Assembly: GCA_035536995.1 (NCBI GenBank)
Contig: DATLNB010000023.1
Span: 103,004 to 167,003 of the forward strand
Source: AV80 sp035536995
Lineage (GTDB): Bacteria > Verrucomicrobiota > Verrucomicrobiia > Chthoniobacterales > UBA10450
Direction: 5' to 3'
DNA: 64,000 nt
Below are positions 16,950 through 26,500 of this stretch, in pieces. The position numbers and the translations under genes are program-made. The notes under the pieces were generated by a model. The model had not been told where the DNA came from and searched no databases. It saw only the letters and a program-made list of their open reading frames with translations. The first letter of the stretch is position 1. Every line of letters starts with the position of its first letter.

Positions 16950-17807
16950 ATGGATCTGAAATTGCGGCCCGGCAGACTCGAAGATGCCGAGGTTTGCGGG
17001 AGAATCTGTTACGAGGCCTTCAAGGAGATCGCTGAGACGCACAATTTCCCGCCGGACTTTCCGTCCCCGGAGGTTGCTACGGGTTTGCTTTCCTGGTTCC
17101 TGAGCGATCCACGTTTCTATTCGGTCGTCGCGGAGGTGGAAGGCCGGGTTGTCGGGAGCAACTTTCTCGACGAACGGAATGTCATTGCCGGCGTCGGCCC
17201 AATCACGATCGACCCGACGGTGCAGAACAAAAAGGTCGGGCGCCGTTTAATGGAAGACGTGCACGCCGAAGCCGCGAGGAAAAACTTTGTGGGCGTGCGG
17301 CTTCTGCAGTCGGGATATCACGGCCGGTCGCTTTCGCTTTATACGCGGCTCGGATACGAGGTGCGCGAGCCGATTACATGTCTGCAGGGCCCGGCACTGA
17401 ATATCGAGGTGCCGGGTTATGGCGTACGCGCGGCCACGGAGGCGGATTTGGACGCGTGCAACTCGCTTTGTCGCCGCGTGCACGGCCACGATCGGGCTGT
17501 GGAATTGATGGGCGCTATCCAACACGGGACCGCGCGGGTGGTGGAATCGGAGGGCCGAATCACCGGCTACGCAACGTCGATCGCATTTTTCGCGCACGCG
17601 GTGGCGGAAACAAACGGAGGCCTCCAGGCCCTCATCGGGGCCGCCAAAGAATTCCTCGGTCCCGGTTTCCTGTTGCCGACGCGAAACGGCGAGCTCTTTC
17701 GCTGGTGCCTCGAACGCGGTTTGCGGGTGGTCCAGCCGCTCACGTTGATGAGCAAAGGCCTCTACAACGAGCCGGCGGGCGCCTTTCTGCCGTCCATTCT
17801 ATATTAG
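16950..17807 (+). CDS. GNAT-family N-acetyltransferase
   Basis: A 285-residue protein with two GNAT folds. The N-terminal one is complete: 'LRPGRLEDAEVCGRICYEAF', then 'VVGSNFLDER' and the acetyl-CoA loop 'IDPTVQNKKVGRRLMEDVHA'. The second begins about residue 145 ('YGVRAATEADLDACNSLCRR') and ends 'LFRWCLERGLRVVQPLTLMS'. The length and arrangement match a two-domain GNAT subgroup found in soil bacteria. The substrate is unknown. The ATG at 16950 is the first that starts the domain properly. Confidence 0.85.
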   Translation: MDLKLRPGRLEDAEVCGRICYEAFKEIAETHNFPPDFPSPEVATGLLSWFLSDPRFYSVVAEVEGRVVGSNFLDERNVIAGVGPITIDPTVQNKKVGRRLMEDVHAEAARKNFVGVRLLQSGYHGRSLSLYTRLGYEVREPITCLQGPALNIEVPGYGVRAATEADLDACNSLCRRVHGHDRAVELMGAIQHGTARVVESEGRITGYATSIAFFAHAVAETNGGLQALIGAAKEFLGPGFLLPTRNGELFRWCLERGLRVVQPLTLMSKGLYNEPAGAFLPSILY

Positions 17808-17887
17808 AGAACCGCATTTACCTGGCTGCGACGACGGCAGCCGCGTGACCCGTGACGAGCCGGACGACAGCTGCTATAAGGCTGGCT

Positions 17888-19111
17888 ATGCGGCAAAAGT
17901 TCTTAGCACTTCTTTTTGTTCTTTGCGCCAACGCCATAACCAACGCCGCGGATGATCCGGCCGCGGCCGCCCGCGCCACTCTCGAGCGCATCCAGGCTGC
18001 TCGGAAAGAACGGCCGGGCGATGGTCTCCTGGTTTTTTATGAGGCGCTGACTCAGTTGAACCTGTCGGATCGGCAAGCCGCTTTCGACCTCCTACGCAGC
18101 CTGAAAGGTCGAAAGCTCGGACTGATTCCAGTACGCGACATGGGATTCGATTCGGTCTGGGACGATCCGGAATTCCAGAAAATCCGGACGGAACTGGCCG
18201 GCGACGAAACTCGAACTCCCGATGCGCCTGTCATTTTCCGGCTGAGCGATCCGAAGCTCGTCCCGGAAGGGATCGCCTATTCGGCCGCGGGCGATTGCTT
18301 CCTGATCGGCAGCATAGCCCAGCGCAAGATCATCCTCGTCGATAAGAAAGGCGAGGCGCGCGACTTCTCTAGTCCGTCAGACAATCTCGCTACGGTGCTG
18401 GGGCTGGGGATCGACGGGGAGGGCGGTCATCTCTACGCCGTCAGCACGAACGGATTTCTCGACGAAGCGAAGAGAGAACGTCGCAACAGCATCGTCCGCT
18501 ATCATTTGAAAACGCAGCGTTTGCTGGATCGGTTTGAAGCGCCGGAGGCTCTCCAATTAAACGATGTCGTGATTGCGTCTGACGGGACGCTTTACGTCAC
18601 GGACTCGATGGGCAGCACGGTGTTTCGGAAGGCGCGGGACGAAAAAGAGTTGAAAGCGTTTGGGGAAAAGGGAGTGCTGCGCGGGATCAACGGAATCGCG
18701 ATGGGTCGGAACGGGGCCTTGTATGTCTCGGTCTCGACCGGCATCGCGCGGATCGACACCGCCACAGGAAAACCGACGCGGTTACCGCAGCCGGACAGCG
18801 TCGCGACAGGTGGAATCGATGGCCTTTACTGGGCGGAGGGCGATCTCATCGGTATTCAGAACAGCACGAATCCCGGGCGGGTTGTGCGAATCAAGCTAAC
18901 CGACGACGGCAACAAGATTGAGGGGCTGACCGTTTTGCAGTCGCACCATCATCCGGAGTTTGCCGAGCCGACCACGGGGGCGATTGCCGACGGCAAGCTG
19001 CACGTGCTGGGTAATACGCACGTCCGGCATTACCAATCTGACGGCACCATTAAAGATGCTGAGTCGATGAAAGGAACAGCGATTGTTGCCGTGCCGTTGA
19101 AACGCGATTAG
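17888..19111 (+). CDS. Exported SMP-30/gluconolactonase-like beta-propeller protein
   Basis: A 407-residue exported protein with signal peptide 'RQKFLALLFVLCANAITNAA'. Residues of about 25-100 form a helical region resembling a tetratricopeptide unit ('FYEALTQLNLSDRQAAFDLL'). From about 115 on the sequence is a six-bladed propeller of the SMP-30/gluconolactonase kind: 'LVPEGIAYSAAGDCFLIGSI', 'LQLNDVVIASDGTLYVTDSM' and 'GINGIAMGRNGALYVSVSTG'. Some members hydrolyse lactones with a divalent metal; whether this one does cannot be decided. Confidence 0.82.
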   Translation: MRQKFLALLFVLCANAITNAADDPAAAARATLERIQAARKERPGDGLLVFYEALTQLNLSDRQAAFDLLRSLKGRKLGLIPVRDMGFDSVWDDPEFQKIRTELAGDETRTPDAPVIFRLSDPKLVPEGIAYSAAGDCFLIGSIAQRKIILVDKKGEARDFSSPSDNLATVLGLGIDGEGGHLYAVSTNGFLDEAKRERRNSIVRYHLKTQRLLDRFEAPEALQLNDVVIASDGTLYVTDSMGSTVFRKARDEKELKAFGEKGVLRGINGIAMGRNGALYVSVSTGIARIDTATGKPTRLPQPDSVATGGIDGLYWAEGDLIGIQNSTNPGRVVRIKLTDDGNKIEGLTVLQSHHHPEFAEPTTGAIADGKLHVLGNTHVRHYQSDGTIKDAESMKGTAIVAVPLKRD

Positions 19112-19126
19112 GAGGCGCCTGGCCGA

Positions 19127-19603
19127 TCACACTTCCCGCCGCATGATCAGCGTCCCTTCGTTGTCGCTCACGATCTGGAAGCCGAAGCGCTCGTAAAGGC
19201 GGACCGCCGGATTGTTAGCGGCGGCGCGAATCGAAACCGCCGAATGGTGCGGATTCGCTTTGACGAGCTGGGTGATGAGGGCGGCGCCCAGACCGCGCTT
19301 GCGCTGGCCCGGTTTCACAGTAAACGCGAGCTCGGGGATAGAGCCGGTCGAAGCGCCGTGTCCGGACGCGTCAGATATTTGGACCCGATACCAAACGGCC
19401 CCGAGGACCTCGGCGCGGTCCTTATCGGAAACGACGAACCCGGTATCGCCTTCCCGGCCCCAGCCTTCGACATAGCGGGCGTATTCCGGCTTCTTCAGAA
19501 TATCGCGGGACGGCGCGTTCTCCGCGGTCTGAAGCGCTTGATATAACATGTCCCAGAGAATGGTTTCATCGGACTTCGTGAGCGGACGAATGAAGTAGTC
19601 CAT
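19127..19603 (-). CDS. GNAT-family N-acetyltransferase
   Basis: A 158-residue cytoplasmic single-domain GNAT. The core is 'SIPELAFTVKPGQRKRGLGA', where Q-R-K-R-G-L-G is the acetyl-CoA pyrophosphate loop, followed by 'AALITQLVKAN' and the closing 'NNPAVRLYERFGFQIVSDNE'. The N-terminal 'FIRPLTKSDETILWDMLYQA' supplies strand 1 and helix 1. Typical substrates are small amines or protein N-termini; unknown here. It is convergent with the propeller gene, 15 bp apart. Confidence 0.9.
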   Translation of the reverse strand: MDYFIRPLTKSDETILWDMLYQALQTAENAPSRDILKKPEYARYVEGWGREGDTGFVVSDKDRAEVLGAVWYRVQISDASGHGASTGSIPELAFTVKPGQRKRGLGAALITQLVKANPHHSAVSIRAAANNPAVRLYERFGFQIVSDNEGTLIMRREV

Positions 19604-19769
19604 AAGCAGATGGCGGCGACGAATTTGGATAATACCGCGCTTTGGCCCCGGAGGTAAACCCTGCTAATTCGGCCAAAAAGCGCGCCCGGCAAACTGAATC
19701 GCAAATGCCTGTTAATAAAAAAATTAGCGAATTGCCGAATATTTTTCACCGGGTAAGGTCAAAAGGAGT

Positions 19770-20042
19770 ATGAAAAAGAAGATCTTAATCTTGCTTGCAG
19801 CAGTGGTGGTTAGTGCGCCGTTGGTTGAGCAGGCGAAGGCAATCGATTTCTCAATCAGCATCGGAGACCGGCCCTATTATCATGGCCGCGGCTATTGGCA
19901 CGAAGGGTATTACTGGGTCTGGATCCCCGGGCATTACAGCCATCGTCGCCATCGCTGGGTTCCGGGACACTATGTGCGCCGGGGCGGTTACGATTCCGGG
20001 CGGGCGCGGATTCATTTCCGGCATCACCGCATCTGGCATTAA
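19770..20042 (+). CDS. Small secreted His/Tyr/Trp-rich protein with YxWVPGHY repeat
   Basis: A 90-residue exported protein. The signal peptide 'KKKILILLAAVVVSAPLVEQ' ends near AKA, leaving a mature part rich in His, Arg, Tyr and Trp with two related segments, 'YYWVWIPGHYSHRRHR' and 'RWVPGHYVRRGGY', the YXWV-type repeat common in small envelope proteins. The His-rich tail could bind metals. AGGAG sits only one base before the ATG, so the ribosome site is poorly spaced. An AT-rich upstream region of about 100 bp is unusual for this window and may be a strong promoter. Confidence 0.8.
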   Translation: MKKKILILLAAVVVSAPLVEQAKAIDFSISIGDRPYYHGRGYWHEGYYWVWIPGHYSHRRHRWVPGHYVRRGGYDSGRARIHFRHHRIWH

Positions 20043-20085
20043 GCCTGGCCCGCTCCTGAGCGGGTTTGGCCTGCGCCAGTGAGCG

Positions 20086-20658
20086 TTAGATTCGACGGCG
20101 TGCGCGCGAAGTGGCGATGAGCCGCTCCAAGCGCGCACGCCGAGTCTCTTCGCGTTTCGCGGAGATGATCCACCACGCGGCCCGCTGCCGGTAGCCCGGC
20201 GGTTGCGACCTGAAAAACTTCCACGCCTCGGCATCGCGCCGAAATTCCCGGATGTCGGCAGCGGACAATTCGGCGGTCGCCCGGTTTTCAAATGCGTATC
20301 GGCGCGAATTGCTTTCCGTGCGCCGCGCAAAAGCTGCCTCCCCGGCCGGGTGCATTTTGGCTTGCCGGGTCAGGACGGCAATTTTTGCAATGTTAACCGC
20401 GCTCCAAATGCTCTTCGGGCGGCGCGGCGTAAACCGAATCTTGTAACTGCTGTCATCGATCTTTTTCCGAATGCCATCTATCCAACCAAAACAAAGCGCC
20501 TCATCGACTGACTCCGGCCACGTAATGCTCCGCCGCCCTGAATTCTTTCGATAGTACCCGACCCAAAGCTCATCGGCCCGGGCGTGATTTTTCGCGAGCC
20601 AGGAGCGGAAATGCGGTGGCGTAGCGAAGAATTTTGGCGGTGAAAGCTCGGAGCTCAG
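20086..20658 (-). CDS. YdeI/OmdA (OmpD-associated) family protein, CTG start
   Basis: A 190-residue protein of the YdeI/OmpD-associated family. From the start the translation includes 'PPHFRSWLAKNHA', 'DELWVGYYRKNSG', 'WPESVDEALCFGWIDGIRKK', 'FTPRRPKSIWS' and then 'MHPAGEAAF', 'AWKFFRSQPPGYRQRAAWWI' and 'SAKREETRRARLERLI', all standard for the family. There is no ATG before residue 102 (20355), so a gene finder using ATG would report only the second half. The only sensible start is CTG at 20658, which shares bases with the upstream TGA as CTGA. Role in the cell unclear; relatives are linked to antimicrobial peptide tolerance. Confidence 0.85.
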   Translation of the reverse strand: MSSELSPPKFFATPPHFRSWLAKNHARADELWVGYYRKNSGRRSITWPESVDEALCFGWIDGIRKKIDDSSYKIRFTPRRPKSIWSAVNIAKIAVLTRQAKMHPAGEAAFARRTESNSRRYAFENRATAELSAADIREFRRDAEAWKFFRSQPPGYRQRAAWWIISAKREETRRARLERLIATSRARRRI

Positions 20659-21146
20659 AGGCCGGTGTTTTCGAACTCGCCGCGCTCACGGTTTTTCCGA
20701 ACGCGGTCCCACGGAAAGCATTTGCCGTTCATCGCGATGTAAACGCCGTGCGGCAAAACCTGGACGAAGGAGAGGGCGCTGCCCAGGTTAAAGAGCCCGT
20801 CGGAGCTTCCGAAAGCGTAAGGGACCATCGCGCCGGTCAGGACAACGGTCTTCTTTGAAACGGCCCCGGCCACGGCCGCGGCGGTCTCGGTCATGGTATC
20901 GGTGCCGTGAGTTATGACCAGTCGTTCCTCCGGCGCCTCCAGACAGTTCTCCACGATCTTCGTCCGGTCGGTTTCAGTCATGTCGAGGCTGTCGATCATC
21001 ATAATCGTCTGGATGGTGACCTCGACCCGCGACCGTCCCAGGCGCAGCATTTCGCCGAGATGTGTGTCCTTGAAATAAAGCTGGCCGGTGAGCTCGTTGT
21101 ATTCCTTGTCGAACGTGCCGCCAGTGACCAGGAGCCGGATGGACAT
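20655..21146 (-). CDS. Short asparaginase-domain protein
   Basis: A 163-residue protein equal to the N-terminal domain of L-asparaginases. The first catalytic motif is 'LLVTGGTFDKEY', with the nucleophilic Thr, and the second is 'RLVITHGTDTMTETAAA', with Thr, Asp and the following Lys-like partner region. 'KTVVLTGAMVPYAFGSSDGL' follows. Full type I and II enzymes have about 330 residues and a second domain; short single-domain forms are found as a separate group in many bacteria, so this is not necessarily a truncation. Its stop overlaps the start of the YdeI/OmdA gene. Confidence 0.85.
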   Translation of the reverse strand: MSIRLLVTGGTFDKEYNELTGQLYFKDTHLGEMLRLGRSRVEVTIQTIMMIDSLDMTETDRTKIVENCLEAPEERLVITHGTDTMTETAAAVAGAVSKKTVVLTGAMVPYAFGSSDGLFNLGSALSFVQVLPHGVYIAMNGKCFPWDRVRKNRERGEFENTGL

Positions 21147-21165
21147 TGAAGCGAATTAGAATGGA

Positions 21166-21186
21166 GGAAGTAGGAAGTAGGAAGTA
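21166..21186. repeat. Tandem repeat, three copies of GGAAGTA
   Basis: Three perfect 7-base units lie between the asparaginase-type gene and the next gene. The same unit occurs twice at 32676-32689. Confidence 0.85.
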
Positions 21187-21304
21187 AAAATCCGATAGGG
21201 TGCCTCGGGCCGAACGGTTGTGGGCTTGTGCTCCGTTCAAGGTTCGAGGCAAAGTTGGCGCGTATGATTCCAGAGCCATCACGCAGGCAACCAAGGTTCG
21301 AGCG

Positions 21305-21991
21305 ATGACATGGCGGCAGCTCAGCGAAGACGTTGCGATTCTGTCGTTCCCGTGGCGCGTATTTGGAATCGATTTTGCCCGCAATGTCACCCTGCTCCGG
21401 TTGAAGGACGGCAGGCTAGTGGTCCATTCGACTGCGGCCTTTACAGAAACTGACCTCGCGGCGATTCGCGGCTTCGGTCAGCCGGCCTGGCTGGTCGAGG
21501 CGACTTTGTTGCATGATACCTTCGCGAAAGAGGGCCGCGCCGCACTTCCCGACATACCGTATTTGGCGCCGGAGGGCTTCACCGCAGCCGCCGGCATCAC
21601 CGCCGCCACTCTCGAACACGCGCCGTCAGATTGGAGCGGCGAGATCGAGGTGCTGCGGCTGGAGGGGACCGGAAAGAACGAATATGTATTTCTGCATCGC
21701 GCCTCCCGGACGCTCGTCGTAGCCGATTTGTTCTTCTCGTTTCCGCCCGAGACTCGCGGCTGGGGCCGTTTCTTCGTCCGGAACGTGATGCGTCTACCGC
21801 AACTCTTTGGGATCAGCATTTTCTTTCGGCGGTTGATGGTTCGCGACAGGCCCGCTTTCGAGCGCTCCCTGCGCGTGCTTCTCGAATGGGACTTCGACCG
21901 GCTGATCGTCGCGCATCGCGAACCGCTCATGACGGGCGCGAAACCGGCCGTTCAGCAGGCAATCCGCCACGCCGGATATCTCGCAGACTAG
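21305..21991 (+). CDS. DUF4336 family (metallo-beta-lactamase-like) protein
   Basis: A 228-residue protein of the DUF4336 family, which shares the metallo-beta-lactamase fold. It starts 'WRQLSEDVAILSFPWRVFGI' with 'VTLLRLKDGRLVVHSTAAFT' following. 'FLHRASRTLVVADLFFSFPP' and 'FDRLIVAHREPLMTGAKPAV' are the typical late blocks. The zinc motif HxHxDH of true hydrolases is absent, so catalysis is doubtful. The ATG at 21305 fits the family; the frame is open upstream to 21200. Confidence 0.85.
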   Translation: MTWRQLSEDVAILSFPWRVFGIDFARNVTLLRLKDGRLVVHSTAAFTETDLAAIRGFGQPAWLVEATLLHDTFAKEGRAALPDIPYLAPEGFTAAAGITAATLEHAPSDWSGEIEVLRLEGTGKNEYVFLHRASRTLVVADLFFSFPPETRGWGRFFVRNVMRLPQLFGISIFFRRLMVRDRPAFERSLRVLLEWDFDRLIVAHREPLMTGAKPAVQQAIRHAGYLAD

Positions 21992-22843
21992 CTAGAGATC
22001 GCGGGCCGCGAAGGTGTCGCCCTGGCGGATGTCACCGGTCTCGTAGCCCTTTCGGAACCAGCGGACCCTTTGTTCGGATGTTCCGTGGGTAAAGGAATCC
22101 GGGACCACATGGCCCTGGGCATGACGTTGCAAAGTATCGTCGCCGACCGCGCTGGCCGCCTTCATGGCTTCATCAATATCGCCAGCTTCGACGACGTGTT
22201 TGGCCCGCTCTGCGTAACGCGCCCAAACGCCGGCCAGAAAATCCGCCTGAAGTTCCAAGCGCACCGACAGCTTGTTGTATTCAGCCTCGCTCACCTGACC
22301 GCGCGCTGATTGCACCCGGCCGGAAATTCCCAACAGGTTCTGCACATGATGCCCTACTTCGTGGGCAATGACGTAGGCCTGCGCGAAGTCTCCGCCGGCT
22401 CCGAGCCGATCGCGCAGGGTCCGGTAGAAATTGAGGTCGATATAAACCCGGCGATCTTCCGGGCAATAGAACGGGCCGCTGGCGGTGCTGGCAAATCCGC
22501 AACCGGACCGCGTCTGGCCACTGAAGAGGACCAGCTTCGGTTCTTCGTATTGGCGGCCCATTTGCTGGAAAACCGCGTTCCACGCGTCCTCGGTATCGGC
22601 CAGAACGACGGCGACGAATTTCGACGCATCATCCCGGGGCGCATTTGGATCAACCTGTCGGGTCGAGGAGAGATCGGATTGCGGCTGCGAGTCAACCAAC
22701 GCAGCCGGGTCCCCGCCGAGAAGCAGGTAGGCAACGACGAGGATGACGCCACCGAGCCCACCGCCGACCGCGATCTTCCGGCCACCGCCCGACCCGCGGA
22801 CGTCTTCTACGTTCTCACTTTCTCGTCGGCCCTGCCAAAGCAT
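21992..22843 (-). CDS. YpfJ-type neutral zinc metallopeptidase
   Basis: A 283-residue membrane-anchored protease of the YpfJ/KPN_00457 family. One membrane segment ('IAVGGGLGGVILVVAYLLLG') near residue 30 places the catalytic part outside. The zinc motif is HEVGHH in 'AQAYVIAHEVGHHVQNLLGI', and 'LRLELQADFLAGVWARYAE' contains the further Glu ligand. A disulfide pair is possible from Cys in 'SGCGFASTASGPFYCPEDRR'. 'HGTSEQRVRWFRKGYETGD' is the family C-terminus. Substrates are unknown. The ATG at 22843 precedes a normal N-terminus. Confidence 0.92.
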   Translation of the reverse strand: MLWQGRRESENVEDVRGSGGGRKIAVGGGLGGVILVVAYLLLGGDPAALVDSQPQSDLSSTRQVDPNAPRDDASKFVAVVLADTEDAWNAVFQQMGRQYEEPKLVLFSGQTRSGCGFASTASGPFYCPEDRRVYIDLNFYRTLRDRLGAGGDFAQAYVIAHEVGHHVQNLLGISGRVQSARGQVSEAEYNKLSVRLELQADFLAGVWARYAERAKHVVEAGDIDEAMKAASAVGDDTLQRHAQGHVVPDSFTHGTSEQRVRWFRKGYETGDIRQGDTFAARDL

Positions 22844-23543
22844 CGCGCCGTAGAGTGGCGCGATTTGGGCGAATTTACAAACGCTGATGGAACGTTGCGG
22901 CCGCCGGGCACGGCACCAAGGAGAAGGCAAATGGAGCTGGGCGAGTCATCGTGAACCATCGCAATAAGTGTATTGCCGAACGAAACGTATCGGGAGGGAA
23001 TTTCGCGCCGGGCGTACTCCGGAATTATCGCGCCCTCAGATGCTCGCGCTTGCCTTTTCGGCGGGAAATATATGACTGATTGCCGCGATGAATTTCCGGC
23101 AAGTTGGTTCCGCTGCACGCGGCTGGCGCCGGATCGCCGCAGGGCCTCGCTTAACTTTTTTGGCGTCATGCATCCCAGCCGCTGACATTTGGCGGAAAAG
23201 GGCGGGATACCTCCGGACGATCCGCGGAGTTGGTTCTAGTGGTATTGCGTTACCACTCCGGCCGCCGGCATCCTGATGATTTGCGCCAGATTCAACGGTG
23301 GGGGGCCGTTCGCCGGCGCCGCGCGCAATTGAAGAAACATCGCGCGCGAGGCGACTTAAGCGCCATCGCCAGACTCGCCTTCATTGGGCGTACCACTCAA
23401 GAAAAATCTCAGCCGGGCGGACGGCTCCGATCGCTTCGTGATACAGTCCTGAGAATCCGGGAAACTCTGCTTCTCCGAAGCCGTATTCCAAAGGTAGAGC
23501 AAACCCCAGAGTATGTCCCCGCGAGCTTTAAACGCAGTGCTTA
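22844..23543. other. Seven hundred bases without a supported gene
   Basis: This gap separates the YpfJ-type gene and the tandem patatin gene. A 104-codon frame (23230-23544, + strand, TTG start, Arg-rich) ends in a TAATG overlap with the patatin start. Its product has no recognisable domain and ordinary codon use, so it is not called, but it could be a short leader gene. Otherwise no RNA, repeat or hairpin stands out; promoters for both divergent genes should lie here. Confidence 0.5.
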
Positions 23544-26500
23544 ATGTCAGCGCGCCGAAATGCCGTTCTCATGCCGACCGCTAATGGACAACAACCGGAA
23601 GGGCGGCCCTTGCTGGGCGGCAAGAATAAGACGCTGAGGGTTTATGCCTTCTCGGGCGGCGGCTTCGACACTGCCATGCAACTCGGCGTCGTTCACGCCA
23701 TCCTCCTCAACAGGGAAGAGGAGCGCCCCGAGTTGGTCACGGGAATTTCGGCCGGAGCGATCAGCGCGGTATCGCTGGTCGAAATTATTCAGGCTGGCGA
23801 AGGGCTCGGGCCGGCCGAGCAACGAGCGGCTCAAGTCGCGAAGTTCAGATCGGTCCTGGAGGCTTATCGGGAGGGGCCCTTGCAGCTGCTCAAGGCGCAA
23901 TTCCCCGACGGATACGAAACCAATTCCCGCCGCGTCACCGAAAATCTGAAATTGCCGATCCACGTCGAGGCGGAACGAGCTAACCGGGATGAAGCCCAAC
24001 GTGCCGAATCGGGTTTACTCAAGCTTATCAACGAATTGCTCGAGATCGATCTGCCGATGCGCCAGGCGGTGCTCCTTATTCGGCTCGTCCTCGCGATCCG
24101 GGAAGCGCGAGAGATGGGGGTAAAAAAAACAGCCTTAGCCGCAGAGTTTGGTTTGCTCTATTGGCGGATAATTCTGAATCTGGACAGCCTCAGCCTGTTC
24201 ACCGGTCGGTTTGTTCTGCTTCTGATTAAGGCCAACCAGGAGCCGGGATCCGCCTGTCCCGCCCGTGAAGTGTTGTTCAGAAAAAGGCGAATCCAACGGC
24301 GATTAAAGGATGCGTGGCAGAGGCTGGTCGGCGGCATTTGTTTGCTGGGCTTGCCGGTTTTAGCGGGCATTTACGTCACAGGGCGATTCTTTCGAACACG
24401 GCTCAAATCAAAAAATTGGCTGCGAAGGATGCTGCAACAGTGGCTCCCCGAGACTTGGTGGAGACACTTTTTTTCGTGGCACGCAGCGGAGGAGTGCGTG
24501 AGGAGCGTCCTGGACCACTACGCCCTGGCTCAGGATGTGGGCGACTCCAACGCCCTCCGGCAAATGTTTGTCGACCTGTTTGATCCAAATTACTTCGGAA
24601 AACTCAATATGACCATGGTCACTGAGGCCGCCCTGGACAGGAGAACCTCTGCATCAAAACCTCAGAGACCGACCACAAAGAAGAAACTTCACCACTACTC
24701 AAAAGGGAACAGTCCGCTCGAGGTCGCTATCCTCGCTGCGGATATCGCGGAACCAAGAGTCTGCCCTGTGCCGCCCAGCACGGCGGTGGTTGATGCGCTG
24801 ATGGCAGCGACAGCGATAGCGCCGATTTTCCGCGCGGTCGGCCTGCCCGTGCCCGAGGAAAAGCCGCGCTTGCCTGACTCATATTTTATCGATGGGGAGA
24901 ATGTAAACGCCGACCCTCTTCGGCCAACCATCAAGATTCTACAGAAACGGATCCACCTCGAGACGACGGCTGTCCGGTTGTATTCGGCCGTTCCATACCC
25001 GATCTCGAAGCGCGAGTTACCGGAAGAAAAACAATACCGCGGCCTAGTCGAAGTAGCGCTGCGTTCGCTCCAGCTCCAACGCCTCCAAAATGCCTTACTA
25101 GAACGCCGCTTCATCGATCTCTACCGCAAGAGCCTCGAAACTATCATCGGGCCGAATCGAGCGGTTTGGGATCGCGCGCCGGGCAGCAATCGCACGGGCA
25201 AAAATAAGCCGCTTATCGCCGCGAGCGTTATCTCAATTGAGGCGGAGAAGCCTCTGCGCTTGAACCAGAAAATTCCCGCGGCTCGATCTCATGTGGAAAG
25301 ACGGGGTCTGATTGACTCGGCGGTTGCGGACGGCTGTCGGGCGACGATTGCGGCTTGGTTAAACGATCCAGCCGAGCCTTTGCATCAAACGGGTCTGTCT
25401 CTTCGTAAAGCAAAGGGACTTCAGACCGTCTCATGCCGGGAGTTACTTAAAGCGCACTTCCTTCGCCATAGCGCCCCCCTTCCAGCTAGGCCGGGATCCA
25501 CGCCGGGAGGTGGTCCGGGCCTGTGCGAAATATGTCAATCCTGCGTGTTTTTCCGGCCCGGTTTGGATCCGGCCCTCAATGGGAGTGCGGTGGCGGAGAA
25601 AGGATTTCAGCTGCCCGAAGTACCGGCCGATCAATCGGTGTCGCCGCCAGAAAGGACTGGGGCGGACGTGGGCTACCAGCTTTCCGCCCGGGAGAAGATG
25701 GAAACCGTGCCGCGCCGGCGCGAGTCGTGCGAGCCTACGGTGAGCCTGCTTTTTAGCGGCGGAGTCTTTCGCGGGGTTTATCAGATTGGAGTCGCGAACG
25801 CGCTCCAAGTTCTGAATCTTCGCCCGAACATCGTTGCCGGCGCCTCAGTAGGGTCCATCACTGCGGCGCTTGTCGCGCAGGTTTTTTCCGTCGTGAATCC
25901 TCTGGAACGACGGCGGCAGATGGCCTCACTCGCGGCGACGTACCTAGCTCTCGACCGCTTGATCCTGACCGATCGTTTCTATGATTTCGTCAAAAGGGTC
26001 ACTCTCCGCGCTGGCAGCGCCCAATTTTCGCCGCGCGACCTGGACATGTTATTCCGCCGATATGACGAAGGCTCGACCGCCGACTTCAGCGCTCAGGCTC
26101 GTCGGACAATTGCCGGTCTCGAGCGGCTGCTCTACCTAAGCCCGTTCGAATTACTCGAGCTCATCCAACGGCACCGAAGTCAAAGCTACGCAGAGCTCTG
26201 GCGTTTACTTGGGCGCCACGCCCAGGAGCTTCTCGACCGGAATGGGGCATCCCTCGAGATTCTCGGGGCCGAGCCGCTGGCACTGCTTCTCTCGGAACAT
26301 CTCCTCCGCCATCACCCAGAGCCGAGTCCCCGATTCGATTTGTTCGCCGACGCCTCTGGGCAGCGGAAGATTCATCTTTTGGCAACGGTCACGAATCTGA
26401 CGCGCGGCAAGCTTTCCACGCTCGGACAACAGCATGGTGAGGAAAGGGAGTGGCCAATTTTGCGCGACGGTCTGTTGGCGAGCAGCGCGTTTCCGGGCGT

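Noticed and set aside
22310..22954. 214-codon frame on the + strand
   Set aside because: Antisense to the YpfJ-type peptidase with the HEVGH motif; no recognisable features.
23230..23544. 104-codon frame overlapping the patatin start as TAATG
   Set aside because: No domain, Arg-rich, no ribosome site and no distinct codon bias. Mentioned in the gap description, not called as a gene.
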